The position numbers and the translations under genes are program-made. Positions 9,040 to 18,200 of a stretch of 64,000 nt of DNA are shown one piece after another; position 1 is the stretch's first letter, and every line of letters begins with the position of its first letter. Location of the stretch: NCBI RefSeq assembly GCF_009469765.1, contig NZ_SSSQ01000014.1:51976-115975 (forward strand), read 5' to 3'. Under the pieces are notes generated by a model. The model made no database searches, had not been told where the DNA came from, and was given only the letters and a program-made list of their open reading frames with translations. Origin of the DNA: Dechloromonas hortensis. GTDB taxonomy: Bacteria > Pseudomonadota > Gammaproteobacteria > Burkholderiales > Rhodocyclaceae.

Positions 9040-10212
9040 TTATTTGAGCCCCCTGCCTTTGCGGGGAGATGGCCCCGCATGTTTGCGAATGGTGTCGCGA
9101 GCGACCCCCGTCATCTGGCTGATCTGCATGTGCGTATGCTGACCCGCCTTGGCCAGTTCGATCGCGAGATTGAGGCGTTCTGCCTTGCTCAAGGCTTCCT
9201 GGCGCTGACCAAGTGCCGAGCCGATCAGTTGCTCCAACGGCGCCGTCTGCAAAACATGGCCGCGACGCAGTGCGTTGATGCTGCGTTCAACATCTGACAG
9301 CGACTGCCCCTGTAGGCCGGCGGCCAGTACATCGATCCAGGACTCAAACAGTTTCAGGTCGTCACCAAGGAATCGCTGGATGGCCACCGCAATCGCCGAG
9401 GCATCCGGTGCGTCGAACTTGAGGACCAGATCGAAACGTCGCCACAGCGCAGGATCGACCAGTTCCGGGTGATTGGTGGCGGCCAGAAGAAGCCCGCTGT
9501 CTGGCCACTGATCGACTTCCTGCAACATTACTGTGACCAGGCGTTTCAGTTCGCCGATATCGGACTCATCACTGCGTCGCTTGGCGATGGCGTCGATCTC
9601 ATCGAGCAGCAGGACGGCTGCGTGTTTCTTGGCATGGTCCAGCGCAGCGCGTAGGTTGTTGCCGGTCTTGCCAAGCAGGCTGCTCATGACCGCCGTCAGG
9701 TCGAGCACCCATAGGGGCTTACCCAAGGCACTGGCGATCCAGCGGGCCGAGAGTGTCTTGCCGACCCCGGGTGGTCCAACCAGGATGGCTGAGCGGGTCG
9801 GGCTGATCCCCCGGGCGGCCAGTCGTTCTCGTTCCTGGCGTTCGCGAATAATGGCGCCGATGGCGCCATGAACGCTACCGGGAAGAATGGGCGGGGCCAA
9901 CCCAGCGCGATCATCGAAAACCCGGATCAGCGCTAGGCGGGAGTCTCCGTCGACGGGGAGCGGCGCCTCGTTTGGCTCCATTGCCGGTGCGCCGCGCCGC
10001 AGGATTGAATTGCCCGCCGAGCGGGTTTGGGAAGCCTTCAGGGATTGGTCGAGACGTGCGGCTAACTCAGGGCGTTGCTGACGGTACTTGCGTATGAGAC
10101 GCGCCAATAGCAAGCGGGTATCCTCATGAGAGTCTGAGGCGGCAAGACGGGCTAAATTGGCGAAGTCTTCTTCAAGAGTGTTGATATCGCCGGAGTTTGT
10201 TTTTTCTGCCAC
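9040..10212 (-). CDS. ietA: AAA+ ATPase, IetA-type
   Basis: A 390-residue single-ring AAA+ protein. Walker A is GPPGVGKT (about residue 149), Walker B is VLLLDEIDA (about 204), sensor-1 lies in LAATNHPEL (about 247) and the arginine finger region in WRRFD. The N-terminal 100 residues are helical. The C-terminus (ISQMTGVARDTIRKHAG) looks like a helix-turn-helix, which is unusual for a chaperone-type ATPase and may allow DNA contact or autoregulation. It is the first gene of the string and the presumed partner of the S8 protease, which would act as sensor or unfoldase for it. Similar FtsH/CDC48-type ATPases exist elsewhere; the protease neighbour decides the call. Confidence 0.8.
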   Translation of the reverse strand: MAEKTNSGDINTLEEDFANLARLAASDSHEDTRLLLARLIRKYRQQRPELAARLDQSLKASQTRSAGNSILRRGAPAMEPNEAPLPVDGDSRLALIRVFDDRAGLAPPILPGSVHGAIGAIIRERQERERLAARGISPTRSAILVGPPGVGKTLSARWIASALGKPLWVLDLTAVMSSLLGKTGNNLRAALDHAKKHAAVLLLDEIDAIAKRRSDESDIGELKRLVTVMLQEVDQWPDSGLLLAATNHPELVDPALWRRFDLVLKFDAPDASAIAVAIQRFLGDDLKLFESWIDVLAAGLQGQSLSDVERSINALRRGHVLQTAPLEQLIGSALGQRQEALSKAERLNLAIELAKAGQHTHMQISQMTGVARDTIRKHAGPSPRKGRGLK

Positions 10213-10307
10213 GAAATAGCCTTTTGCTGCGCGTTTGATTATGGCGAATTTTATGGCGAATATTTGTGGTTGGTCAATATTGTTTTTCTGGTGCTACCTA
10301 CGTACTA

Positions 10308-10663
10308 CCCCATGTTCATGTTGATACGCCCCCTTGCCAATAACTCGGAAAACGCAAATGGCTTCACCAGATAGTCATCAGCACCTAGTTCCAATCCCTT
10401 CACGCGGTCTTCAACCGAATCACGGGCAGTCAGAAACACTACGGGCATTTCTTTACCGGCACGTCGAATACCTTGAAGTACCTGCCAGCCCTCAATGCCC
10501 GGTAACATGACATCCAGTACGGCCAAGTCGTATGACTCGGTCAGTGCAAGGTGACCCCCTCCAAGCCATCTCTGGCTAGGTCGACCATAAAGCCGGCTTC
10601 TGATAGCCCTTGCTTAAGATAATCGCCTGTTTTCGGCTCGTCTTCGACGACTAATAGCCTCAT
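10308..10663 (-). pseudogene. broken copper-type response regulator (CusR/CopR family)
   Basis: From ATG at 10663 the frame reads MRLLVVEDEPKTGDYLKQG and then dies at a TGA after DGLEGVTLH. In another frame it continues as LTESYDLAVLDVMLPGIEGW and DDYLVKPFAFSELLAR, where homology stops. The last residues (GRINMNMG) are transposon sequence. So a small indel and a C-terminal truncation both apply, and the DNA-binding domain is absent. It is a near paralogue of the intact regulator at 26969-27646. It probably once controlled the adjacent copper operon until the IetAS-type element entered. Confidence 0.85.
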
Positions 10664-10730
10664 CGAACCACTCCCTGTGATGCCTGTGTTACTGCTCATT
10701 TTGCTCTGAGGCGGCTGATTAGCCGCCTAG

Positions 10731-10746
10731 ATTACGGAAATGTAAT
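10731..10746. promoter_or_regulatory. putative CopR operator 1 (ATTAC-N6-GTAAT)
   Basis: The 16-base site ATTACGGAAATGTAAT lies 67 bases before the cytochrome c gene that opens the copper operon. It is identical to the site at 27715 in front of copR and differs by one base from 11452. The GTAAT half-site agrees with published CopR-type boxes. Confidence 0.7.
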
Positions 10747-10812
10747 TTATCTGTCAGTATCTGGTTAGGTCGACTTCCCCAAAATGGTGCATGTTGAAAT
10801 CAGGGGAAGTAG

Positions 10813-11442
10813 ATGAAGCAATTTCTTTTTGGCGCTGTGTCCGTAGTTAGTCTCGGGGCTATCGCAGGCTACGCACTCATACAAAGCGGAAGCATCGACT
10901 TTGCTGCCGATTCGGCCCACTCACCCAGCATCATCAAGTTTATCGAATGGGCTCGTGAGCAGTCCGTAGCCAAGCAGGCTAAGGACATCATCCTTCCTAC
11001 CGACTTGGCATCCGAAGAACGCATTCGTCGCGGCGCAGGAAACTACGAGGCTATGTGCGTTGGTTGCCACCTGTCACCCGGTGTCGAGGATAGCGAGATA
11101 CGCAAGGGTCTGTATCCAAGCCCGCTAAACCTGTCGCTGGCAGGCGCGGCAGCCGAGGAACAAGAAACGGATGTCCGCCGATTCTGGATTATCAAACATG
11201 GCATTAAAGGTTCCGGGATGCCCGCCTGGGCGAAGGGCGGGATGGATGATGAAGCCATTTGGGACCTGACGGCATTCATCAAAATCTTGCCAAAGCTCTC
11301 GGCCACCGACTATCAGTCACACGTTGCAGCCAGCGAAGGACACTCGCACGCCGGCATGGAGCCCACTGCATCAGCACCGAGTTCGCCCAAACCTCATAAC
11401 CATGAAGGCCATTCCCACAGCAAGCATGAGCACAGCCATTGA
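10813..11442 (+). CDS. cytochrome c, class I, with His-rich tail (copper operon)
   Basis: A 209-residue protein with an N-terminal membrane anchor or signal (residues 3-23), one haem site CVGCH (Cys82, Cys85, His86) and a likely axial Met in GSGMPAW. The last 40 residues are rich in His (HSHAGMEP, HNHEGHSHSKHEHSH) and should bind metal. It opens the plus-strand copper operon, with a good Shine-Dalgarno (GGGGAAG) and CopR box 1 upstream. Small cytochromes recur in cus/cop clusters of betaproteobacteria. The role is not established; periplasmic electron transfer linked to Cu(I)/Cu(II) chemistry is plausible. Confidence 0.88.
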   Translation: MKQFLFGAVSVVSLGAIAGYALIQSGSIDFAADSAHSPSIIKFIEWAREQSVAKQAKDIILPTDLASEERIRRGAGNYEAMCVGCHLSPGVEDSEIRKGLYPSPLNLSLAGAAAEEQETDVRRFWIIKHGIKGSGMPAWAKGGMDDEAIWDLTAFIKILPKLSATDYQSHVAASEGHSHAGMEPTASAPSSPKPHNHEGHSHSKHEHSH

Positions 11443-11451
11443 GGCCCTTTG

Positions 11452-11467
11452 ATTACCGAAATGTAAT
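11452..11467. promoter_or_regulatory. putative CopR operator 2
   Basis: ATTACCGAAATGTAAT lies between the cytochrome gene and the DUF411 gene, 82 bases before the latter. It suggests a second regulated start inside the operon. Confidence 0.65.
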
Positions 11468-11548
11468 TTTTGGGTCAGCTTGCTGTTGGGTGCAGATACC
11501 TAAACTTTGTGCCAATACGTTCCCCCTCACTGCTCAACGAAGGTCGAT

Positions 11549-11983
11549 ATGCTTAAGACCAGCTCCCTGATTTTTGCCCTCTCGCTGTTTGCCGGCATCA
11601 GCCTGGCCCAGGCGGCGGAACGCGTTGAAGTGTTCAAAAGCCCGTACTGCGGCTGTTGTGGGAAATGGGTCGAACACATGCGCAAGGCCGGCTTCGATGT
11701 CGTCACGAAGGATGTCAATGATGTGCCGGCGGCCCGGAAAGCTACCGGCATGCCGGAGCGCTTCGGTTCCTGCCATACCGCGAAAGTGGGTGGCTATGCC
11801 GTGGAGGGACATGTTCCCGCAATGGATGTCCAGCGCCTGCTGAAGGAAAAGCCCAAGGCGGTTGGCCTGGCCGCCCCAGGCATGCCCCAGGGCTCGCCGG
11901 GCATGGAAACCAATCACCCGCAACCCTACGACACGCTGCTCGTTCAGGCGGACGGCAGCTACCAAGCTTTTGCTAAACATTAA
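11549..11983 (+). CDS. DUF411 periplasmic metal-binding protein
   Basis: A 144-residue secreted protein with signal peptide (residues 1-22, cleavage after AQA), then VEVFKSPYCGCCGKWVEH, the thioredoxin-like CxCC motif of DUF411, and GMPERFGSCHT with a second Cys-His site. DUF411 proteins often accompany copper resistance operons and are thought to bind Cu in the periplasm. The start at ATG 11549 is chosen because it gives a clean signal peptide; the frame is open further upstream. CusF follows 23 bases later. Confidence 0.9.
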   Translation: MLKTSSLIFALSLFAGISLAQAAERVEVFKSPYCGCCGKWVEHMRKAGFDVVTKDVNDVPAARKATGMPERFGSCHTAKVGGYAVEGHVPAMDVQRLLKEKPKAVGLAAPGMPQGSPGMETNHPQPYDTLLVQADGSYQAFAKH

Positions 11984-12006
11984 CCCTTATCTCTCGGAGA
12001 ACCCCC

Positions 12007-12345
12007 ATGAATAAGCTGATTGCTTCCTTTGCTTTGGTCGCCACCCTGGCGCCTGCTTTCGCAATGGCCGCTGACCATGACATGCATGCCGGTCACGGCA
12101 CCATGTACTCGGACGCTGCCCAATCCGCACTTATCGACGGCCTGGTGAAAAAGGTCGACAAGGCCGGCGGCAAGCTCACCGTCTCTCATGAAGCCTTGCC
12201 CAACGGCATGCCGGCCATGACCATGGCGTTCAAGGTCAAGGACGCCTCTTGGCTCGACAAGGTGAAGAGTGGTCAGAAAGTCCGCTTTGCATCGGACAAC
12301 GTCAATGGTGCGATGACCATCGTCCGCCTGGAATTGCCAAAGTAA
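12007..12345 (+). CDS. cusF: CusF-like periplasmic Cu(I)/Ag(I) chaperone
   Basis: A 112-residue protein with signal peptide (cleavage near AMA at residue 21), a short His/Met stretch (DHDMHAGHG), and a CusF OB-fold ending GMPAMTMAFKVKD...GQKVRF. The Met pair with Trp/Phe neighbours in PAMTMAF fits the CusF metal site. It should hand Cu(I) to the CusCBA pump. A second CusF domain is fused to CusB downstream, so the operon encodes the fold twice. Strong Shine-Dalgarno (CGGAGA) before ATG. Confidence 0.92.
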   Translation: MNKLIASFALVATLAPAFAMAADHDMHAGHGTMYSDAAQSALIDGLVKKVDKAGGKLTVSHEALPNGMPAMTMAFKVKDASWLDKVKSGQKVRFASDNVNGAMTIVRLELPK

Positions 12346-12392
12346 GCGTGTTGGCACGCGGTGCCACCGGAAATCATCACGAGGACAAACAG

Positions 12393-13664
12393 ATGAAACG
12401 AATAACTACCTCGCGCCAACTCCTGTGCGCCGCGCTCACCGCAGCCTGGTGCCTGGGTGCCCAGGCCCAGGTTCAACCGGGCAGCAATGTTGAAAGCCTG
12501 CTTTCCCTGGCGCGGGAAGCCAACCCCGACTACGCCAGCATGCGTTATGAAGCCGATGCAGCGGCTGAACGCATCACGCCCGCTGGCGCTCTGCCTGACC
12601 CCAGGCTGCGCACGGAGCTGATGGATATTACCAAGGGCGGTTCACAAGGTGCCTCCCTGTCTCCCAGCCGTGTCGGCAGTACACGCTACACGCTGATGCA
12701 GGACATTCCCTGGTTCGGCAAGCGGGACTTGAAGCGTGAGATTGCCGTGCTTGAAGCAGATGGCGCCAAGGGGCGCGCCTACGGCACCTGGAGCGAGGTC
12801 GCCACCAAAATCAAGACCACCTATGCGCAGCTCTACTATCTTGCCCGCAATGACAGCCTGACCCGGGAAATCCTCGACCTGATGGTCCGTCTGGAAAAAA
12901 TTGCCCAGGTCCGCTACGCCGGCGGCCTGGCTGCCCAGCAGGACGTCATCCGGGCGCAGGTCGAACAGACAGCGATGCGTAACGAACTCATCGCTCTGGA
13001 AACCGAGCATCATCATTTGATGACCCGCATGAATGCTCTTTTGGGGCGTCCGGCCACTGCACCATTGGCGATGCCTGAAGCCCTGCGGCCGTTGCCCACT
13101 CTTGCCAAGCTCGATTACACCTCCCTCGAAGAGCGAGCTCGCGCCAGGAACCCGATGCTGTCGGCTGCCGGGCACGGCATCGCAGCCGCCGAGAAGAGCC
13201 GCGACTTGGCCTACAAGAATCGGTACCCCGATTTGACGGTCGGCGTGGTGCCCAATCAGATGCAGAACGAAGTGAAGCAGTGGGACCTGATGTTCGAAAT
13301 CAACATCCCCTTGCAGCAGGCCAGCCGGCGGGCCCAGGAACGCGAGGCGGAAGCGATGGTCTCGGCCGGCCGGGCGAAGCGTGATGCCATCTCGAACCAG
13401 CTGCTGTCCGACCTTTCGGCCGCACTCTCCGAACTGGAAGCCGCTCAGCGTAGCGAGCGGCTGACCACCGACAGCCTGCTGCCCCAGGCGGAACTGACCT
13501 TGAAGGCGGCGCTGACCGGCTATGAAACCGGCAAGGTCGACTTTGCGACCCTGCTGGATGCCCAGCGCCAGATTCGCCAGGCGAAACTCAACCAAATCAA
13601 ATCGCGTGCCGAGGCCCAAGTCCGCCTTGCCGAAATCGAACGAATTCTCGGAGAAGACCTATGA
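12393..13664 (+). CDS. cusC: CusC-type outer membrane efflux protein (TolC family)
   Basis: A 423-residue outer membrane factor with signal peptide (residues 1-26, ending GAQAQ) and the two long helical repeats of the TolC/OEP family (for example NELIALETEHHHLMTRMNAL and VDFATLLDAQRQIRQAKLNQ). It forms the outer-membrane duct for CusBA. The start is ATG 12393 after GAGGACAAACAG; the open frame extends upstream but overlaps cusF and lacks a signal peptide. The 3' end overlaps cusB by four bases (ATGA), which indicates coupling. Confidence 0.9.
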   Translation: MKRITTSRQLLCAALTAAWCLGAQAQVQPGSNVESLLSLAREANPDYASMRYEADAAAERITPAGALPDPRLRTELMDITKGGSQGASLSPSRVGSTRYTLMQDIPWFGKRDLKREIAVLEADGAKGRAYGTWSEVATKIKTTYAQLYYLARNDSLTREILDLMVRLEKIAQVRYAGGLAAQQDVIRAQVEQTAMRNELIALETEHHHLMTRMNALLGRPATAPLAMPEALRPLPTLAKLDYTSLEERARARNPMLSAAGHGIAAAEKSRDLAYKNRYPDLTVGVVPNQMQNEVKQWDLMFEINIPLQQASRRAQEREAEAMVSAGRAKRDAISNQLLSDLSAALSELEAAQRSERLTTDSLLPQAELTLKAALTGYETGKVDFATLLDAQRQIRQAKLNQIKSRAEAQVRLAEIERILGEDL

Positions 13665-15244
13665 ACAAGGGAGTGATTGCCGCCGCCGTGGTGGCCGCGT
13701 TGGCCGCTGGTGGTGGCTATTGGGTTGGCCAGAAGAGCGCCCCGGCCCTGCACGTCGATGGCGCCACCAGCCTTGCAGTCGAGACTGCTAAGAAGGAACG
13801 GAAGATTCTCTTCTACCGCAATCCAATGGGCCTTCCCGATACGTCGCCAAGCCCGAAGAAGGACCCGATGGGCATGGACTACATCCCGGTCTACGAAGGC
13901 GAGCAAGACGACGAGCCGGCCTCTGCCAACCAAATCAAAATCAGCACCGAGAAGATTCAGAAACTTGGCGTGCGCACGGAAGCAGCCACCCTGCGCAATC
14001 TGGACAAGGTTGTCCGTGCGGCCGGTCGCATCGAACCGGATGAGCGTCGTACCTTTGCCATCTCTCCAAAATTCGAAGGCTATGTCGAGCGCCTGCACGT
14101 CAATGTCACCGGCCAGCCGGTCAGCAAGGGCCAGCCGCTCTTTGAGGTCTACAGCCCAGAACTGGTTTCTGCACAGCGTGAATACGCTATCGCTGTCCAG
14201 GGGCAAGAAAGTCTGAAGGGCGCAGAAAGCTACACCCAGGACAGCATGCGCCAACTGGCTGAGTCCAGCCTGGCCCGCCTGCGCAATTGGGACATCTCCG
14301 AAGAGCAGGTGAAGTCCCTGGCCAAGTCCGGTGAAACCCGGCATACGCTGACTTTCCGCTCGCCGGTCAACGGCATCATCACCGAGAAGAAGGCTGTCCA
14401 AGGCATGCGCTTCATGCCGGGCGACGCCCTGTATCAAGTCGCCGACCTGTCCTCCGTATGGGTAGTTGCCGACGTCTTCGAACAGGACATCGGTTTGGTG
14501 AAGCCCGGTGCCAAGGCCAGGGTCAGAATCAACGCCTACCCTGACAAGACCTTCGAAGGCACCATCAGCTATGTTTATCCGACCCTGAAGGCGGAAACCC
14601 GAACCATCCCAGTTCGCATCGACTTGCCGAATCCGAACAATCTGCTGAAGCCGGGCATGTTTGCCCAACTCGAACTGCCGACTGCAGCCAAGGGTGCGGT
14701 CGTCACCGTACCGAACTCGGCAGTGATTGATAGCGGCACGCGTCAAATCGTTCTGGTCCAGGCCAAGGAAGGCCGATTCGAGCCCCGCGAGGTCAAGCTC
14801 GGCGCGCGCAGCGATGACCGGGTAGAAGTCATTGACGGTGTCCGTGATGGTGAGCAAGTGGTTGTTGCCGCCAACTTCCTGATTGATGCCGAGAGCAATC
14901 TGAAAGCGGCTGTCGGTGGCTTCGGCCACTCCAGCCACGGCGGAGCTGCGCCGTCCGATAAGTCGGCGGCGGCCAAGGTCGGCAACAAGGCCGAAGGCAA
15001 AGTCGAAGAGGTCGATGCCAAGGCAGGAACGGTCAGCATCACCCACGGTCCAGTGGCCAGTTTGAATTGGCCTGGAATGACCATGGAGTTCAAACCAGCT
15101 AACGAAGCCATCATGAAGCAGTTGAAACCCGGGGCTGCGATTGACTTCGAGTTTGTCGAACGTGGCCAGGGTGAATGGGTTATCACGTCCGTTCAACCTG
15201 CTAGCCAGCCTGCTGCCAAAGCCAACCCGCACGCCGGTCACTGA
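13661..15244 (+). CDS. cusB: CusB membrane-fusion protein with N-terminal metal-binding segment and C-terminal CusF domain
   Basis: A 527-residue periplasmic adaptor with an N-terminal membrane anchor and a heavy-metal-binding segment (YRNPMGLP...KDPMGMDYIPVY, residues about 48-77). The barrel-sandwich and beta-barrel regions follow (YVERLHVNVTGQPVSKGQ; PVRIDLPNPNNLLKPGMF). After residue 440 comes a CusF-like OB domain (GKVEEVDAKAGTVSITHGP; NWPGMTMEF). The adaptor links CusA to CusC and passes Cu(I)/Ag(I). The fused CusF domain is an extra metal-loading module compared with the E. coli protein. A His-rich end (NPHAGH) closes it. Confidence 0.94.
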   Translation: MNKGVIAAAVVAALAAGGGYWVGQKSAPALHVDGATSLAVETAKKERKILFYRNPMGLPDTSPSPKKDPMGMDYIPVYEGEQDDEPASANQIKISTEKIQKLGVRTEAATLRNLDKVVRAAGRIEPDERRTFAISPKFEGYVERLHVNVTGQPVSKGQPLFEVYSPELVSAQREYAIAVQGQESLKGAESYTQDSMRQLAESSLARLRNWDISEEQVKSLAKSGETRHTLTFRSPVNGIITEKKAVQGMRFMPGDALYQVADLSSVWVVADVFEQDIGLVKPGAKARVRINAYPDKTFEGTISYVYPTLKAETRTIPVRIDLPNPNNLLKPGMFAQLELPTAAKGAVVTVPNSAVIDSGTRQIVLVQAKEGRFEPREVKLGARSDDRVEVIDGVRDGEQVVVAANFLIDAESNLKAAVGGFGHSSHGGAAPSDKSAAAKVGNKAEGKVEEVDAKAGTVSITHGPVASLNWPGMTMEFKPANEAIMKQLKPGAAIDFEFVERGQGEWVITSVQPASQPAAKANPHAGH

Positions 15245-15255
15245 GGAAGAGCGCG

Positions 15256-18200
15256 ATGTTGGCAAAAATCATTGAATGGTCAGGACGCAACCGCTTCCTG
15301 GTCTTGCTCGCCACCTTGTTCATCATCGTGGCCGGCGTTGTAGCAGTCATGCGAACGCCGCTCGATGCACTTCCGGACCTTTCCGATGTCCAGGTCATCG
15401 TCTACACCGAATACCCCGGCCAGGCACCCCAGGTCGTCGAAGACCAGGTGACCTATCCGCTGACGACCTCGATGTTGTCGGTGCCCAAATCCAAGGTGGT
15501 CCGCGGCTTCTCGTTCTTCGGTGCATCCTTCGTCTACATCATTTTCGAGGACGGCACTGACATCTACTGGGCGCGCTCGCGGGTTCTTGAGTACCTCAAC
15601 TTTGCCGCCGGCCGCATGCCCAAGGGCGTCACGCCGCAAATTGGTCCGGATGCCACCGGGGTGGGCTGGGTTTATCAGTACGCCGTGCTGGCCAAGGACA
15701 AGACGCTGGCCGAACTGCGCACCCTGCAGGACTGGTACTTGCGCTACCAGCTGACCAAGGCGCATGGCGTTGCCGAAGTTGCCTCGATTGGTGGTTTCGT
15801 CCAGACCTACCAGGTCACGGTCGACCCCGTGAAGCTGCGTTCCTACGGCATTCCGCTCGCAAAAGTCTCACAAGTCATTCGTGATTCCAACCGCGACGTC
15901 GGTGGCCGTGTTATCGAAATGGCCGAGACCGAGTACATGGTGCGCGGCAAGGGTTACCTGCGCGGCATAGGCGACATCGAGAACCTCGTCGTCAAGGCCG
16001 ACAAGGGCACGCCGGTACTGGTACGTGACATCGCCCGCGTCGAACTGGCGCCCGACGAACGCCGTGGCCTGACCGAACTCAATGGTGAAGGCGAAGTGGT
16101 CTCCGGCATCGCCATGGCCCGCTATGGGCAGAACGCGCTGGAGGTCATCCACAACCTCAAGGAGAAAATTGGTGAAATATCGGCCGGCCTCCCGGAAGGG
16201 GTGACTATCGAGACAGTCTATGACCGCTCCGAGCTGATTCACCGGGCCATCGACACCCTGAAGCACACGCTGGCTGAGGAAAGCATCATCGTGGCGTTGG
16301 TTTGCGTCGTGTTCCTGCTCCACCTGCGTAGTGCGCTGGTAGCCATCCTGATGCTGCCAGTCGGTGTCCTGATGGCCTTCATCGCCATGCGCCTGCTCGG
16401 CATGAACTCAAACCTGATGAGCCTGGGCGGCATTGCCATCGCCATCGGCGCGATGATTGACGCGGCCATTGTGATGATTGAGAACGCCCATAAGCATATC
16501 GAGCGTTTGCCTGTGAACCACACGCACGGCGACCGGACGGAAGCCATGATTGCCGCCTGCAAGGAAGTCGGTCCGGCGCTGTTCTTCTCGCTCCTCATCA
16601 TCACGGTTTCTTTCCTGCCGGTATTCACCCTGGAAGACCAGGAGGGCCGTCTGTTCTCGCCCCTGGCCTACACCAAGACCTTCTCGATGGCCGGCGCAGC
16701 GCTGCTCTCCGTCACCCTGGTGCCGGTCCTGATGATGCTGTTCATCCGCGGCAAAATCATGCCCGAGGCCAAGAACCCGGTGAATCGCTTCCTCATTTGG
16801 GTCTACCGTCCCATCATTGCCTGGGTCATGCGCTGGAAGAAAACCACCATCGTGGCCGCCATCGTGGCGCTCGTGGTCTCTATCTATCCGGCCAGCAAGC
16901 TGGGCTCGGAGTTCATGCCGACCTTGAACGAGGGCACTTTGTTATACATGCCGGCCTCCCTGCCAGGGATGTCGATTACCAAGGCGGCCGAGCTGCTGCA
17001 AACGCAGAACAAAATCATCAAGAGCTTCCCGGAAGTCGCCTCGGTGTATGGCAAGGCGGGCCGTGCCAATACGGCCACCGACCCGGCGCCAACCGAAATG
17101 TTCGAGACGGTCATTAACCTCAAACCGGAGTCCGAATGGCGCCCGGGATTAACGACCGACAAACTCATTGCCGAGATGGACAAGGCGCTGCAGTTCCCCG
17201 GTGTATCCAACGCCTGGACGATGCCTATCAAAGCCCGTATCGACATGCTTTCTACCGGTATCCGGACGCCCATCGGCATCAAGGTGTTTGGCAAGGACCT
17301 TACCGAGATGGAGCGCCTGGCCCGGGAAATCGAGACAGTGGTGAAGGAAGTGCCGGGAACCACGTCAGCGTTTGCCGAGCGGATTACCGGGGGCTATTAC
17401 CTGAACATCGAACCAGACCGCACTCAGCTGGCACGCTACGGCCTGGCGGTTGGCGACGTTCAGGAGGTCATCGGGCAGGCGTTGGGTGGCGAGATGGTGA
17501 CCACGACCGTCGAGGGCCGCGAGCGCTTCGGGGTGAGCGTGCGTTACCCGCGCGAACTCCGCTCTGACCCGCAGCAGATTGCCCAGCAGGTACTGGTGCC
17601 GACTATGGATGGCGCAATGATTCCGCTGGGGCAATTGGCGAAGATTGAAGTGGCTAAGGGGACGCCGGGCATCCGGACCGAAAATGCGCTGCTCTCCGCC
17701 TACATTTTTGTGGACATCCGGGAACGTGACATCGGCGGCTACGTGGCTGATGCCAAGAAGGCTGTCGCCGCCAAGGTCAAGTTCCCGCCGGGCTACTACG
17801 CGACCTGGAGTGGCCAGTTCGAGTCGATGGAACGCGCCATCGAGAAGATGAAGATTGTCGTACCGGTCACGCTGCTTATCATCTTCCTGCTGCTCTATCT
17901 CAACTTCAGGCGCCTGACCGAGACCATCATTGTCATGCTGTCGGTGCCGTTCGCTCTGGTGGGTGGTGTCTGGCTGATGTGGTTGCTGGGCTACAACCTC
18001 TCAGTCGCCGTCGCGGTCGGTTTCATCGCCCTGGCCGGTGTGGCCGCCGAGACGGGGGTCGTGATGCTGATTTACCTCGACCATGCCTGGGAGGCGCTCA
18101 AGGCCCAACGCCGGGCTGAGGGGAAGGAACCCAGCGTGGGTGACCTCTACGAAGCCATCATGGAAGGTGCCGTAGAACGGGTTCGTCCGAAGATGATGAC

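Larger units (their letters stand above)
2478..10331 (-). mobile_element. Tn3-family transposon-like unit carrying an IetAS-type pair (ends approximate)
   Basis: Four genes read leftward with gaps of no more than 17 bases: AAA+ ATPase, S8 protease, tyrosine recombinase and transposase. The right boundary is inferred from a response-regulator gene whose homology stops near 10331. The left boundary is placed just past the transposase stop, where a GGG-initiated sequence begins at 2478. I could not match a convincing inverted-repeat pair, so both coordinates are estimates. The Cys/His pseudogene at 2097-2430 might also belong to the element. Confidence 0.55.

Noticed and set aside
2478..10334. 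Terminal inverted repeats of the IetAS-type element
   Set aside because: GGG-initiated sequence near 2478 and CCCC/CCCCC near 10311 or 10334 do not pair convincingly; I would not name a repeat without comparing copies.
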